33,380 nucleotides of DNA from Rhodoplanes serenus. Its GTDB lineage: Bacteria > Pseudomonadota > Alphaproteobacteria > Rhizobiales > Xanthobacteraceae. The position numbers and the translations under genes were made by a program. The stretch lies in the NCBI GenBank assembly GCA_945893145.1, contig CAMDDZ010000063.1, positions 1 through 33,380 on the forward strand, written 5' to 3'. Under the pieces are notes generated by a model. The model worked only from the letters and a program-made list of their open reading frames with translations. It did no database searches and had not been told where the DNA came from. Numbering within the stretch: the stretch's first letter is position 1; the number at the start of each line of letters is the position of its first letter. Below are positions 7,497-14,517 of this stretch, piece by piece.

Positions 7497-8147
7497 ATGG
7501 CCCGCAAGCGCGTCGCCGTTCTGATTTCCGGCCGCGGCTCCAACATGGTGGCGCTGATCGAAGCGGCGAAACAGCAAAGCTATCCGGCCGAAATTTCGCT
7601 GGTGATCTCCAACGAGCCCGAGGCCACGGGGCTTGTGCATGCGCAGAGTGCCGGAATTGCCACCGCGGCCGTCGATCACCGGCCGTTCGGCAAGGACCGC
7701 GCGGCGTTCGAGCGTGCGCTCCACATCCTGCTCGATGACCGCAAGATCGAGATCGTGTGCCTCGCGGGCTTCATGCGGCTCTTGACGTCGTGGCTCGTCG
7801 AACAATGGAGCGCGCGAATGCTCAACATCCATCCGGCGCTGTTGCCGGCGTTCAAGGGCCTCGACACCCACGCTCGCGCGATCGCGGCCGGCGCCAAACA
7901 GCACGGCGCGACCGTACACTTCGTGGTGCCCGAGATGGATTCAGGTCCGATCGTCGCGCAAGGCGCGGTGCCGGTGCTCGCCGCCGACACCGAGGCGGCA
8001 CTCGCCGCGCGCGTCCTTGCGGTCGAGCACAAAATTTATCCGCTGGCGTTGAAACTCGTGGCCGAAGGACGGGTGCAGATACGCGACGGGCAATGCGTCA
8101 TCGACGGCATCATCAGGCCGAATGGCGTTGCGCCGGATTTTCAGTAA
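7497..8147 (+). CDS. purN: Phosphoribosylglycinamide formyltransferase
   Basis: PurN transfers a formyl group from 10-formyl-tetrahydrofolate to GAR, the third step of purine synthesis. The 216-residue protein opens with the phosphate-binding SGRGSNM (11-17). The catalytic triad is in place: N110 and H112 within MLNIHPALLPAFKG, and D148 region within VVPEMDSGPIVAQ, matching the E. coli Asn106/His108/Asp144 set. The open frame extends further upstream through purM, but the ATG at 7497, two bases after the purM stop, gives the correct N-terminus (MARKRVAVLISG). The short gap indicates translational coupling with purM. Confidence 0.97.
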   Translation: MARKRVAVLISGRGSNMVALIEAAKQQSYPAEISLVISNEPEATGLVHAQSAGIATAAVDHRPFGKDRAAFERALHILLDDRKIEIVCLAGFMRLLTSWLVEQWSARMLNIHPALLPAFKGLDTHARAIAAGAKQHGATVHFVVPEMDSGPIVAQGAVPVLAADTEAALAARVLAVEHKIYPLALKLVAEGRVQIRDGQCVIDGIIRPNGVAPDFQ

Positions 8148-8161
8148 ATACAAAAACAAAA

Positions 8162-8181
8162 CCCCCGGCCGAAACCGGGGG
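8162..8181 (-). terminator. Rho-independent terminator of the cold-shock gene
   Basis: A perfect 7-bp stem CCCCCGG (8162-8168) / CCGGGGG (8175-8181) with a six-base loop is followed, on the minus strand, by TTTTGTTTTTG. That U-rich tail fits termination of the cold-shock transcript 28 bases after its stop codon. On the plus strand no T-run follows, so it is a weaker end for purMN although it lies 15 bases after purN. Confidence 0.8.
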
Positions 8182-8209
8182 CTACGGGAACACCCGCTAG
8201 GCGTGACCG

Positions 8210-8416
8210 TCATCTCACCTTGAGATTCTCGGCGGATGCCTTGCCATTGCGGCCAGTTACAAGTTCGTACTCGACGGTTTGGCCTTCGTTGAGGGTGCTC
8301 AGACCTGCGCGCTCGACGGCAGAGATGTGGACGAACACATCCTTGTCGCTGCCCGAAGGCTTGATGAACCCGTAACCCTTTGTCGGATTAAACCATTTGA
8401 CGGTGCCCTGTTGCAT
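8210..8416 (-). CDS. Cold-shock domain protein (CspA family)
   Basis: This is a 68-residue single cold-shock domain, a small OB-fold nucleic-acid chaperone that melts RNA structure. RNP1 is KGYGFIKP (13-20) and RNP2 is DVFVHIS (26-32); the opening GTVKWFNPTKG and the ending GKASAENLKVR are typical. The ATG at 8414-8416 has a good ribosome site (GGGAG, eight bases upstream). The frame stays open for 82 more codons upstream, but that extension shows no recognisable domain and probably lies in the long untranslated leader that csp genes often have. It is monocistronic, ending at the terminator downstream. The specific paralogue cannot be named. Confidence 0.96.
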   Translation of the reverse strand: MQQGTVKWFNPTKGYGFIKPSGSDKDVFVHISAVERAGLSTLNEGQTVEYELVTGRNGKASAENLKVR

Positions 8417-8961
8417 CGTCGATCTCCCAGTCTCGTCAAGCATTAGGATTGGACGCGGATTGCTTTCGCACGCCGCGCCACAACTTGGTTTTGGTTGAAG
8501 ATCCGATGCAGTCGCGCCCGTTAGAACACGTAGCGGCCGGAGCGGCCAAAATCCCGTTGCGCGTCCAAGCTGAGTGGCAAAATACGGCGCAACCATGGCT
8601 CCCATATCGCTAATCACTGCCCGATAGCGCCAGCTGATGAGTGCGCCAGAACCCGCTACCACTCAGGCGCGGGCAACGACGGCCAGGAGGACGGCCGAGA
8701 GTACGGCTGGAGTTGTGACGGTCGTTGACGACGCTGCCGGATTGATAAGAATCGCAATCGGATTCGATGAACCGCGCTCGCATTTCGACCGTGCGCACGG
8801 CTCTTTGAGTCAGTTGCTCACCGCAACCTTGTCCCATCAAATTCTCGGCAACGGTTCGGTGGACGACAGAGCCGGGCCGCAGACCGCCCGGCAACGGCGC
8901 AAGAAACGGCGTAAGAGAATCACAAGGGCGCAGCCCGCGCCCATTTGGGGGAGGCACGTTC
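8417..8961. other. 545-base gap between the cold-shock gene and doxX, no supported gene
   Basis: This is the longest gap in the window. Open frames cross it on both strands (a plus frame from 8637 that runs into the doxX region out of frame, and a minus frame extending csp), but none shows a domain, a good ribosome site or a plausible composition. It probably holds the csp promoter and long leader on the right-to-left strand, and the doxX promoter near its right end. The ribosome site GGGGGAGG just before the doxX ATG is clear. Basic, low-complexity translations at 8637-8930 suggest either a decayed gene or noise. Confidence 0.6.
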
Positions 8962-9429
8962 ATGTCCATGTCAGCGCAAGATCCGAGACCCATAATCCCG
9001 GCGCTCGGCAAATACTACGGCTTCATGTCCGATCTCGCGTATCTGGTTGTGCGCCTCACGGCAGGCGGAATGTTGCTGGTGCACGGCATTACCAAGCTGA
9101 TGACCACGACCGTTGCCGCTTTTGCGGCTGGCAGCATGGCTCGGCGCGGCATCGAGCCTGCGATACCGGCGGCCTATGCGGTGTTTTTCCTCGAAACCGT
9201 CGGCGCGCTCTGCATCATCTTCGGCCTGTTCACGCGCGTGTTCGCCGTGGCGATCGGCCTGCAATTCCTTGTCATCGTGATCATAGGTCACGGCCCGCGT
9301 GGCTTCGCCTGGAGTTCACCGGGCGGCGGCTGGGAGTATCCGCTGTTCTGGGGCCTGATTATTGCGGCGGTCGCGTTGCGCGGCGGCGGACCGTGGTCGC
9401 TTGATCGCAAGCTCGGCTGGGAATTGTAA
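8962..9429 (+). CDS. DoxX family membrane protein
   Basis: A 155-residue inner-membrane protein with four hydrophobic helices. Helix 1 carries LVVRLTAGGMLLVHGITKL (about 28-46), the typical DoxX opening (R followed by a small-residue-rich helix and HG-x-x-K). The later FLETVGALCIIFGLFTRVFA segment is the family core, followed by GHGPRGFAWSSPGGGWEYPL and a last helix. DoxX-like proteins include a thiosulfate:quinone oxidoreductase subunit and redox-linked membrane proteins, but most are uncharacterised, so no reaction is assigned. The ATG follows GGGGGAGG at good spacing. It is convergent with the molybdoenzyme gene. Confidence 0.88.
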   Translation: MSMSAQDPRPIIPALGKYYGFMSDLAYLVVRLTAGGMLLVHGITKLMTTTVAAFAAGSMARRGIEPAIPAAYAVFFLETVGALCIIFGLFTRVFAVAIGLQFLVIVIIGHGPRGFAWSSPGGGWEYPLFWGLIIAAVALRGGGPWSLDRKLGWEL

Positions 9430-9444
9430 TCGGCGGAGCAAGCT

Positions 9445-9470
9445 GGATCAGGCCGCGTTCGGCCTGATCC
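9445..9470 (+). terminator. Hairpin at the end of doxX, overlapping the 3' end of the convergent gene
   Basis: A perfect 11-bp stem GGATCAGGCCG (9445-9455) / CGGCCTGATCC (9460-9470) with loop CGTT lies 15 bases after the doxX stop. On the plus strand it is followed by ACGCTTTGTTGT, a modest T-rich tail. It contains the stop codon and last codons of the molybdoenzyme gene on the other strand, so it could end transcripts from both sides. Confidence 0.65.
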
Positions 9471-11556
9471 ACGCTTTGTTGTCGTGGAAGGCAGCGCCGC
9501 CGTACGGCGCGATCGCATCCGCGCCTGTGATGGTGTTGATGCCTTTGCCGTCCGGGTAGGCGTCGTTCGGCCAGATCGATTCCGCGATCAGCACCCCACG
9601 GCGCACGCCGTCGAACAGGCGCGCGTGCAGATGCACCTTGCCCCGCGCGTTGCCAACAATCACGGCTGCGCCATCCACAATGCCGAGCGGCGCTGCATCG
9701 TCGGGATGAATCATCACGGTCGGGCGGCGCTCGCTCTTCCGCGAGGTTGGCGTCTCGTTGAAGGTCGAGTTGAGGAAGCCGCGCGACGGCGACGTCGCGA
9801 GACGGAACGGATGTGTCTCGTCGGCCTGCTCGATGATGGTCCAATGATCGGGCAGCTTCGGCATCTGCGCGATCGGCCCGTGATGATAGGCGCTGCGGAA
9901 CGGCACGTTCGGCCAGTCCGGCTTAAAGCGGAATTTGCCGCCTGGATAAGCGAAGCCTTTGACGTAATGCGCAGTGTCGAAGTCCGGCTGACAATCGATC
10001 CACTTCTTGGCTTCAAGTTCGGCGAGCGTACCCCAGCCGGAGTGACGCAGCGTCCAGTCGATCAGCTCGCGCGACGTCATGTCAAAGCCCGGATGCTGCG
10101 CGCCGACCCGCTTGGCGAGCCCGCAGATCACCTCGTGGTTGGAGCGGCACTCGCCCGGCGGCTCGATCAGCTTCGGCCCGAGTAGGATGTGCTGGTGACC
10201 GCCGCCCTGATAGACGTCGTCGTGCTCCATGAACATGGTGGCGGGCAGCACCACGTCGGCCATGCGCGCCGTCTCGGTCATGAATTGCTCGTGCACACAG
10301 GTGAACAAATCCTCGCGCGCAAAGCCCCGCTTGACCAATTCCTGGTCGGGGCACACCGAAACCGGATTCGTGTTCTGGATCAACAGCGCCTCGACCGGCG
10401 GGCCGCCGGCCAGCGCCGCGCTATCGCCGCAGAGGATCGCCCCGATGCGCGACTGGTCGAGCATGCGGACAGATTTGTCGCGCACGTCGCCGCCTTCGAT
10501 CATCGTCTTATCCCAATGATAGATGTCGGCGTTGTTGTGGAACGCGCCGCCACCCTCATGCAGCCAAGCGCCCGTAATGGCCGGAATGCAGCTTGCCGCG
10601 TGCATATTCACCGGCCCGTTGCGTGAACGGGCGAAGCCGTAGCCGAGCCGGAAGTACGCGCGCTTGGTGGCGCCCACCAGGCGGGCGAACTCTTCGATTG
10701 TTTCTGCCGGGCAGCCGGTGATCTGCTCGGCCCATTGCGGATCGCGCGAGCGCACATGCGCCTCAAGCTCGCGCGGTGCGTCGGTGTATTTATCGAGATA
10801 GTCCCAGTCGGCCTTGCCGTCGCGGAACAGGCAATGCATCACCGCACAGGCGAGCGCGCCGTCGGTGCCAGGCTTCACCAGAACCGGCAGATCGGCCTGC
10901 TGCATGGTGCCGTTCATATAGACATCGACCGCCACGATCTTCGCGCCGCGTTCCTTGCGAGCGCGGGTCGCGTGCGTCATCACGTTGACCTGGGTGTTGA
11001 CCGGGTTGGTGCCCCAGATCACCACGAGATCGGACTTCGCCATTTCGCGCGGATCGGGCCCGGCGATCCGGCCGGTGCCGGCCGCAAAGCCCGTGTAGGA
11101 GGCGTTGACGCAGATGGTGGAGTGGAAGCCCGAGTATTTCTTGGCGTGGCGCAGCCGGTGGATGCCGTCGCGCATCACCAGGCCCATGGTGCCGGCGTAG
11201 TAGTAGGGCCAGACTGCCTGCGAGCCGTACCGCGCCTCGGCGGCGAGGAACTTCTCGGCCACCAGATCAAGCGCCGCGTCCCAGGACACCGGCTCGAACG
11301 GTCCCGAACCCTTGGCGCCCTTGCGGATCAGCGGGCGAATGACGCGGTCGGGGTGGTGAATGCGCTCGGCGTAGCGCGCGACCTTGGCGCAGATCACGCC
11401 CGCCGTGTAGGTGTTGTCCTCCGCGCCATGCACGCGGCCAATGGTGTGGCTGTCCAGCACCTCGACTTCGAGCGCGCAGGTCGAGGGGCAATCGTGCGGA
11501 CAGGCGGTGGCGCCAATCCGGACAGGTTGCGGCAGCGGGCGGACGGTCTGATTCAT
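9448..11556 (-). CDS. Molybdopterin oxidoreductase, DMSO-reductase superfamily
   Basis: This 702-residue protein is a bis-molybdopterin-guanine-dinucleotide enzyme with an N-terminal [4Fe-4S] site: cysteines C19, C23 and C27 in ACPHDCPSTC and C56 in GVICAK. The catalytic domain follows (VSWDAALDLVAEKF, about 90-103; DLVVIWGTNPVNTQ; LPATMFMEHDDVYQGGG), then the C-terminal beta-barrel dinucleotide-binding domain (MIHPDDAAPLGIVDGAAV onward). C149 in TICVNASYTGF aligns by eye with the molybdenum-ligand cysteine of nitrate and formate enzymes; this is an inference. There is no Tat or Sec signal, so it should be cytoplasmic. No iron-sulfur or membrane partner subunit is adjacent, so electron partner and substrate are unknown. 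The ATG directly follows a hairpin and lacks a clear ribosome site. Confidence 0.9.
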   Translation of the reverse strand: MNQTVRPLPQPVRIGATACPHDCPSTCALEVEVLDSHTIGRVHGAEDNTYTAGVICAKVARYAERIHHPDRVIRPLIRKGAKGSGPFEPVSWDAALDLVAEKFLAAEARYGSQAVWPYYYAGTMGLVMRDGIHRLRHAKKYSGFHSTICVNASYTGFAAGTGRIAGPDPREMAKSDLVVIWGTNPVNTQVNVMTHATRARKERGAKIVAVDVYMNGTMQQADLPVLVKPGTDGALACAVMHCLFRDGKADWDYLDKYTDAPRELEAHVRSRDPQWAEQITGCPAETIEEFARLVGATKRAYFRLGYGFARSRNGPVNMHAASCIPAITGAWLHEGGGAFHNNADIYHWDKTMIEGGDVRDKSVRMLDQSRIGAILCGDSAALAGGPPVEALLIQNTNPVSVCPDQELVKRGFAREDLFTCVHEQFMTETARMADVVLPATMFMEHDDVYQGGGHQHILLGPKLIEPPGECRSNHEVICGLAKRVGAQHPGFDMTSRELIDWTLRHSGWGTLAELEAKKWIDCQPDFDTAHYVKGFAYPGGKFRFKPDWPNVPFRSAYHHGPIAQMPKLPDHWTIIEQADETHPFRLATSPSRGFLNSTFNETPTSRKSERRPTVMIHPDDAAPLGIVDGAAVIVGNARGKVHLHARLFDGVRRGVLIAESIWPNDAYPDGKGINTITGADAIAPYGGAAFHDNKAWIRPNAA

Positions 11557-11583
11557 GGCGTCCGGGGAGGATACCTGGACGCC
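11557..11583 (-). promoter_or_regulatory. 7-bp hairpin immediately before the molybdoenzyme start codon
   Basis: GGCGTCC and GGACGCC (11557-11563 and 11577-11583) pair perfectly around a 13-base loop. On the minus strand the second arm touches the ATG. The loop on this strand is pyrimidine-rich, so no Shine-Dalgarno sequence is exposed. It may affect translation of the molybdoenzyme or be chance in a GC-rich region. Confidence 0.3.
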
Positions 11584-11621
11584 GAGGCTTTGTCGTTAGC
11601 GCAGGCGACCGGCTGCGCGGA

Positions 11622-12551
11622 TCAGACCTCTTGCCGCTCGATATGCCATCGGCTCCTGGCGAACGCATAGGCGATGGCCATGGCCGCCACCAGCGCGCCG
11701 CGCACGAGCCAAATCTTCAGCGTGTCGGAAGTGGCACCGCCGAAGTAGCTGTCGTTCACGCGGTCGACGATGATCCAGACAATGAGGGCGACGCCCGCCA
11801 AAATTTCATCCAGGATGAGCCGCCGGTGCCTGCCGACCAGCAGATAGCCCGCCGCCATGACGATCAATCCGCCGATCGGGCCGCCCCAATCATGCATCAG
11901 GTGCACCGTCGCCTCGCTCACGAAGCGAGGCAGCGCCGGATCGGTCGACATGATGTGTCCGGCAACCCAGCCGAGCAGCGCGCCGCCGCCCCAGACCAGC
12001 ACGCGGTAGCGCTCCAAGAGCGCCATCAGGATCGCGCTGCCGGCGACAATCAACGGCACACTGGTGGCAAGCCCGAATATGATGAGAGTGTTCTTGATGG
12101 CCGAAGCGTGGGCCGGATCGACAGCCGTCGCCGACTGATCGGCGACGCCGGCGATGGCCAGCACATTGTCGAGGCTCATCACAATGTCGGCGATCGCGAC
12201 GATACGGACCGCGCGCCAGAGCGTTTGCGCTCCCTCGACCGCCTCGCCGTCGCCGTCGGCATCCTCGGTCACAAGCTTGATCGCGACATAGAACAGCAGC
12301 GCACCGCCGACCAGCTTCAGATACGGATATTCCATCGCCTGCGCGACGACGACGGTGAAGACGACGCGCAGCAGCACCGCGACGCCGGCGCCGAGGATCA
12401 TGCCCCACATCCGCTGCTTCGGCGGCAGCGTCATGCACGCCATCGCAATGACGACGGCGTTGTCGCCGGAAAGGATGATATTGACCAGAATGATCTGGCC
12501 CACACCCGCCCAGAACGGCGCGTGCATCATGTCTTGCAACAGGAAATCCAC
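11622..12551 (-). CDS. TerC family integral membrane protein (YjbE-type)
   Basis: TerC-family proteins are multi-helix inner-membrane proteins; several members (Alx, MeeF/MeeY-type) export manganese. The two conserved acidic motifs are LSGDNAVVIA (27-36) and MSLDNVLAIAG (125-135), each inside a hydrophobic helix, as expected for the metal path. About eight membrane helices fit in 309 residues. The central loop is acidic (EDADGDGEAVEG, 96-107). The C-terminal third carries extra helices, longer than the short YjbE form. The ribosome site GGGAGGGG is strong. A perfect hairpin sits just upstream of it. The gene follows ndk and precedes the molybdoenzyme on the same strand, 65 bases away. Manganese export is inferred from family members only. 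Confidence 0.88.
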   Translation of the reverse strand: MDFLLQDMMHAPFWAGVGQIILVNIILSGDNAVVIAMACMTLPPKQRMWGMILGAGVAVLLRVVFTVVVAQAMEYPYLKLVGGALLFYVAIKLVTEDADGDGEAVEGAQTLWRAVRIVAIADIVMSLDNVLAIAGVADQSATAVDPAHASAIKNTLIIFGLATSVPLIVAGSAILMALLERYRVLVWGGGALLGWVAGHIMSTDPALPRFVSEATVHLMHDWGGPIGGLIVMAAGYLLVGRHRRLILDEILAGVALIVWIIVDRVNDSYFGGATSDTLKIWLVRGALVAAMAIAYAFARSRWHIERQEV

Positions 12552-12570
12552 TGGTATCCCCTCCCTTGAT

Positions 12571-12588
12571 CCACCGATGTGTCGGTGG
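12571..12588 (-). promoter_or_regulatory. Perfect hairpin in the terC leader
   Basis: CCACCGA (12571-12577) and TCGGTGG (12582-12588) form a perfect 7-bp stem with loop TGTG (CACA on the minus strand), 19 bases upstream of the terC ATG and next to its ribosome site. It could be an operator palindrome or an RNA hairpin that tunes translation. It does not show the GGGGAGUAG and GCAAGACC blocks of the manganese riboswitch. Confidence 0.4.
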
Positions 12589-12679
12589 AACGCCCCCTTA
12601 CTGCCGCGCGCCCTCGCGGGTTGGCCTTAATCTACCGGTGAACGGCGACCTCTGGCCAGCGGCCCTCGGTCGCATTGTG

Positions 12680-13102
12680 TCAGCCGACGATTTCGTTACC
12701 GGCGAAAAACTGCGCGATTTCCTTGGCGGCGGTGTCCGGCGCATCCGATCCGTGCGCCGAATTCTCGCCGATCGACTTGGCGTGGACCTTTCGGATGGTA
12801 TTTGCCGCGGCCTTGGCCGGGTCGGTCGCCCCCATGACGTCGCGATACTTCGCAATCGCGTTGTCGCCTTCCAGCACCTGAACCACGACCGGCCCCGAAA
12901 TCATGAACTCGACGAGCTCCTTGAAGAACGGGCGCTCGCGGTGCACCGAGTAGAACGTCTCGGCCTGCTGCCGCGTGATGCGCACGCGCTTCTGGCCGAT
13001 GATGCGCAGGCCCGCTTGCTCGATCATGGCGTTGATGGCGCCGGTGAGATTGCGTGCAGTGGCATCCGGCTTAATGATCGAAAAGGTACGCTCGATCGCC
13101 AT
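12680..13102 (-). CDS. ndk: Nucleoside diphosphate kinase
   Basis: Ndk transfers phosphate from ATP to other nucleoside diphosphates through a phosphohistidine, balancing NTP and dNTP pools. The 140-residue protein is standard length. The opening AIERTFSIIKPDA (2-14) and the active-site segment SIGENSAHGSDAP (110-122), with catalytic H117, are diagnostic. The ATG at 13100-13102 follows a good ribosome site (GAGGAAATCACG). It is the first gene in a minus-strand series (ndk, terC, molybdoenzyme), although the 128-base gap to terC makes co-transcription uncertain. Confidence 0.97.
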   Translation of the reverse strand: MAIERTFSIIKPDATARNLTGAINAMIEQAGLRIIGQKRVRITRQQAETFYSVHRERPFFKELVEFMISGPVVVQVLEGDNAIAKYRDVMGATDPAKAAANTIRKVHAKSIGENSAHGSDAPDTAAKEIAQFFAGNEIVG

Positions 13103-13391
13103 CGTGATTTCCTCAATGTAAACGCGTTACGGTCGCGGGCTTATAGCGGCCGGAGGGAAATCCGGCAAGATTGTGTCGCCGCGTTCGAGCGTCGCGCCGG
13201 ACGCGACAATCACGCGATCCCTCGAATCTCGACAAAGTACCGGTTCTGCGTTCGTTTCGCGTTGTTCGCCGGTGATCCCGGCATCGCCGCCGCGATACAG
13301 ACGACACACGGCAGCCCGAACCTTTGCCCGCGTTGGTGCGACTGATTGGCCGAAGGGTGTGATGACACATCCATGTCAACAGGAGACACTT
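13103..13391. other. Divergent intergenic region between ndk and the small secreted protein
   Basis: These 289 bases separate two divergent genes and must contain both promoters, but no convincing -35/-10 pair stands out. No supported coding frame is present; open frames crossing it have no domain or ribosome site. The right end holds an inverted repeat and the AGGAG ribosome site of the small gene. Confidence 0.5.
13363..13378. promoter_or_regulatory. Inverted repeat TGACA-N6-TGTCA upstream of the small secreted protein
   Basis: TGACA (13363-13367) and TGTCA (13374-13378) form a symmetric pair two bases before the AGGAG ribosome site of the 75-residue gene. The arrangement is like a dimeric regulator's operator, but the arms are only five bases long. 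It is inverted, not direct, so it is not a Pho box. Confidence 0.3.
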
Positions 13392-13619
13392 ATGTTCCGC
13401 AAGCTCGCAATCGCGCTGGCCGCCACCGTCGCCCTCGGCACCGCCGCCCTCACCGTGTCCACCCCGGCGCAAGCCTGGGGCTCCAAGCATCACCACCACT
13501 CGTTCTTCGGCTTCCGCGCGTTCGCGCCGGCCTTCGTGGTCGCGCCGGGCTGCTACGTGAAGCGCTATGTGATGACGCCGGCCGGCTTGGAACGGCGCCT
13601 GATCAACGTCTGCTACTAA
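13392..13619 (+). CDS. Small secreted His-rich protein of unknown function
   Basis: I do not recognise a characterised family. The 75-residue product starts with a clear Sec signal peptide (MFRKLAIALAATVALGTAAL onward) with probable cleavage after AQA at about residue 28. The mature part of about 47 residues begins WGSKHHHHSFFGF, then a hydrophobic stretch, and ends with two cysteines (C54 and C74) within GCYVKRYVMTPAG and LINVCY, which could form a disulfide. The ribosome site AGGAG at 13381-13385 with six bases to the ATG fixes the start. Small proteins ending in a Cys-Tyr hairpin of this kind are common in rhizobia, but I know of no function. The histidine run could bind metal; this is a guess. 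Confidence 0.8.
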   Translation: MFRKLAIALAATVALGTAALTVSTPAQAWGSKHHHHSFFGFRAFAPAFVVAPGCYVKRYVMTPAGLERRLINVCY

Positions 13620-13651
13620 GCCATAGCTGCGTTCATCCGAAGATAGCAGGA

Positions 13652-13678
13652 CCCCGGCCTCGCGTTGCGAGGCCGGGG
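13652..13678. terminator. Strong hairpin between convergent genes
   Basis: A perfect 12-bp stem CCCCGGCCTCGC (13652-13663) / GCGAGGCCGGGG (13667-13678) with a three-base loop lies 32 bases after the small gene and 61 bases from the aqpZ stop. Neither side has a long T-run (CTGTTCGTCTCT follows on the plus strand), but its strength and place between convergent genes suggest a shared transcription end. Confidence 0.7.
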
Positions 13679-13739
13679 CTGTTCGTCTCTCAAACACCGT
13701 GTGAGCGGTGCCAAGGCTCAGTCTGCGTTTAGTCCGCGA

Positions 13740-14423
13740 TCAATCTTCTTGCAGCCACTTGCCGACGAAGCCGCCGATCACGCCGCCGACGATCGGAGCG
13801 ACCCAGAACAGCCAGAGGCAGGACAACGCCGCTGAGCCGCCGAAGATCGCGGTTGCGGTCGAGCGCGCCGGATTGACCGAAGCATTCGAAACCGGAATGG
13901 CGGCGAGGTGAATAAACACCAGCGTCAAACCGATCGCGATCGGCGCGAAGCCTGCCGGCGCCTTGCCGGACGTCACGCTGACGATGACGATCAGGAAGAT
14001 CGCCGTCAGGACAACTTCGATCAGCGCCACCTGCAGCATCGGGAAATGACCAGCGCCGCCATAGATGTTGGAAACGGCGACGAAGTCGTTCCATTTCGCT
14101 CCAGCGGGCGCGCCCGACAGAATGACGTAGAAAATGCACGCAGCCGCGATGCCGCCAGCCAGCTGCGCGATGATGTAGCCGATCGCGTCGCTCGCGCTAA
14201 AGCGGCCAGCCGCGATCAGGCCGCAGGTCACCGCCGGATTGAAGTGGCCGCCCGAGATATGACCGACCGCATAGGCCATCGCCAGGACGATCGCGCCGAT
14301 GGCGAACGCCACCGTCATCAGACCGGCCGATGGCGCCGAAAACAGCGCGGCGCCACAGACCGAGCTGACGAGTGCAAACGTTCCTACGAATTCCGCAGCG
14401 TATTTCTTGGTACTTCCGTTCAT
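13740..14423 (-). CDS. aqpZ: Aquaporin Z
   Basis: A water channel of the MIP family in the inner membrane. The 227-residue protein has six hydrophobic helices and both pore NPA motifs: HFNPAV in the first half and SVNPARS in the second. The selectivity-filter region reads IHLAAIPVSNASVNPARS, with the His and Arg that define water-selective AqpZ. The frame is open upstream to 14498, but the ATG at 14421-14423 has a good ribosome site (GGGGAGGGG) and gives the typical short N-terminus MNGSTKKYAAEFVGTF. It is convergent with the small secreted protein and follows the cyclase gene by 94 bases. Confidence 0.95.
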   Translation of the reverse strand: MNGSTKKYAAEFVGTFALVSSVCGAALFSAPSAGLMTVAFAIGAIVLAMAYAVGHISGGHFNPAVTCGLIAAGRFSASDAIGYIIAQLAGGIAAACIFYVILSGAPAGAKWNDFVAVSNIYGGAGHFPMLQVALIEVVLTAIFLIVIVSVTSGKAPAGFAPIAIGLTLVFIHLAAIPVSNASVNPARSTATAIFGGSAALSCLWLFWVAPIVGGVIGGFVGKWLQED

Positions 14424-14517
14424 GAAGAGCCCCTCCCCAAAATAATTCCCCATCCCCCGGACCAGCCCAGGGCCGGGCGGCAGGTACGATAGCACCAAGC
14501 AGGGTTGCGGAAATCCC

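Noticed and set aside
8417..8662. An N-terminally extended 150-residue cold-shock protein
   Set aside because: The extension has no domain; the ATG at 8416 has a good ribosome site and gives the normal 68-residue protein.
8637..9404. A 255-codon plus frame covering the gap and the doxX gene out of frame
   Set aside because: The doxX frame has membrane helices, family motifs and a strong ribosome site; this frame has none.
12552..12680. A possible manganese (yybP-ykoY) riboswitch upstream of the TerC-family gene
   Set aside because: The conserved GGGGAGUAG and GCAAGACC blocks are absent on the gene's strand.
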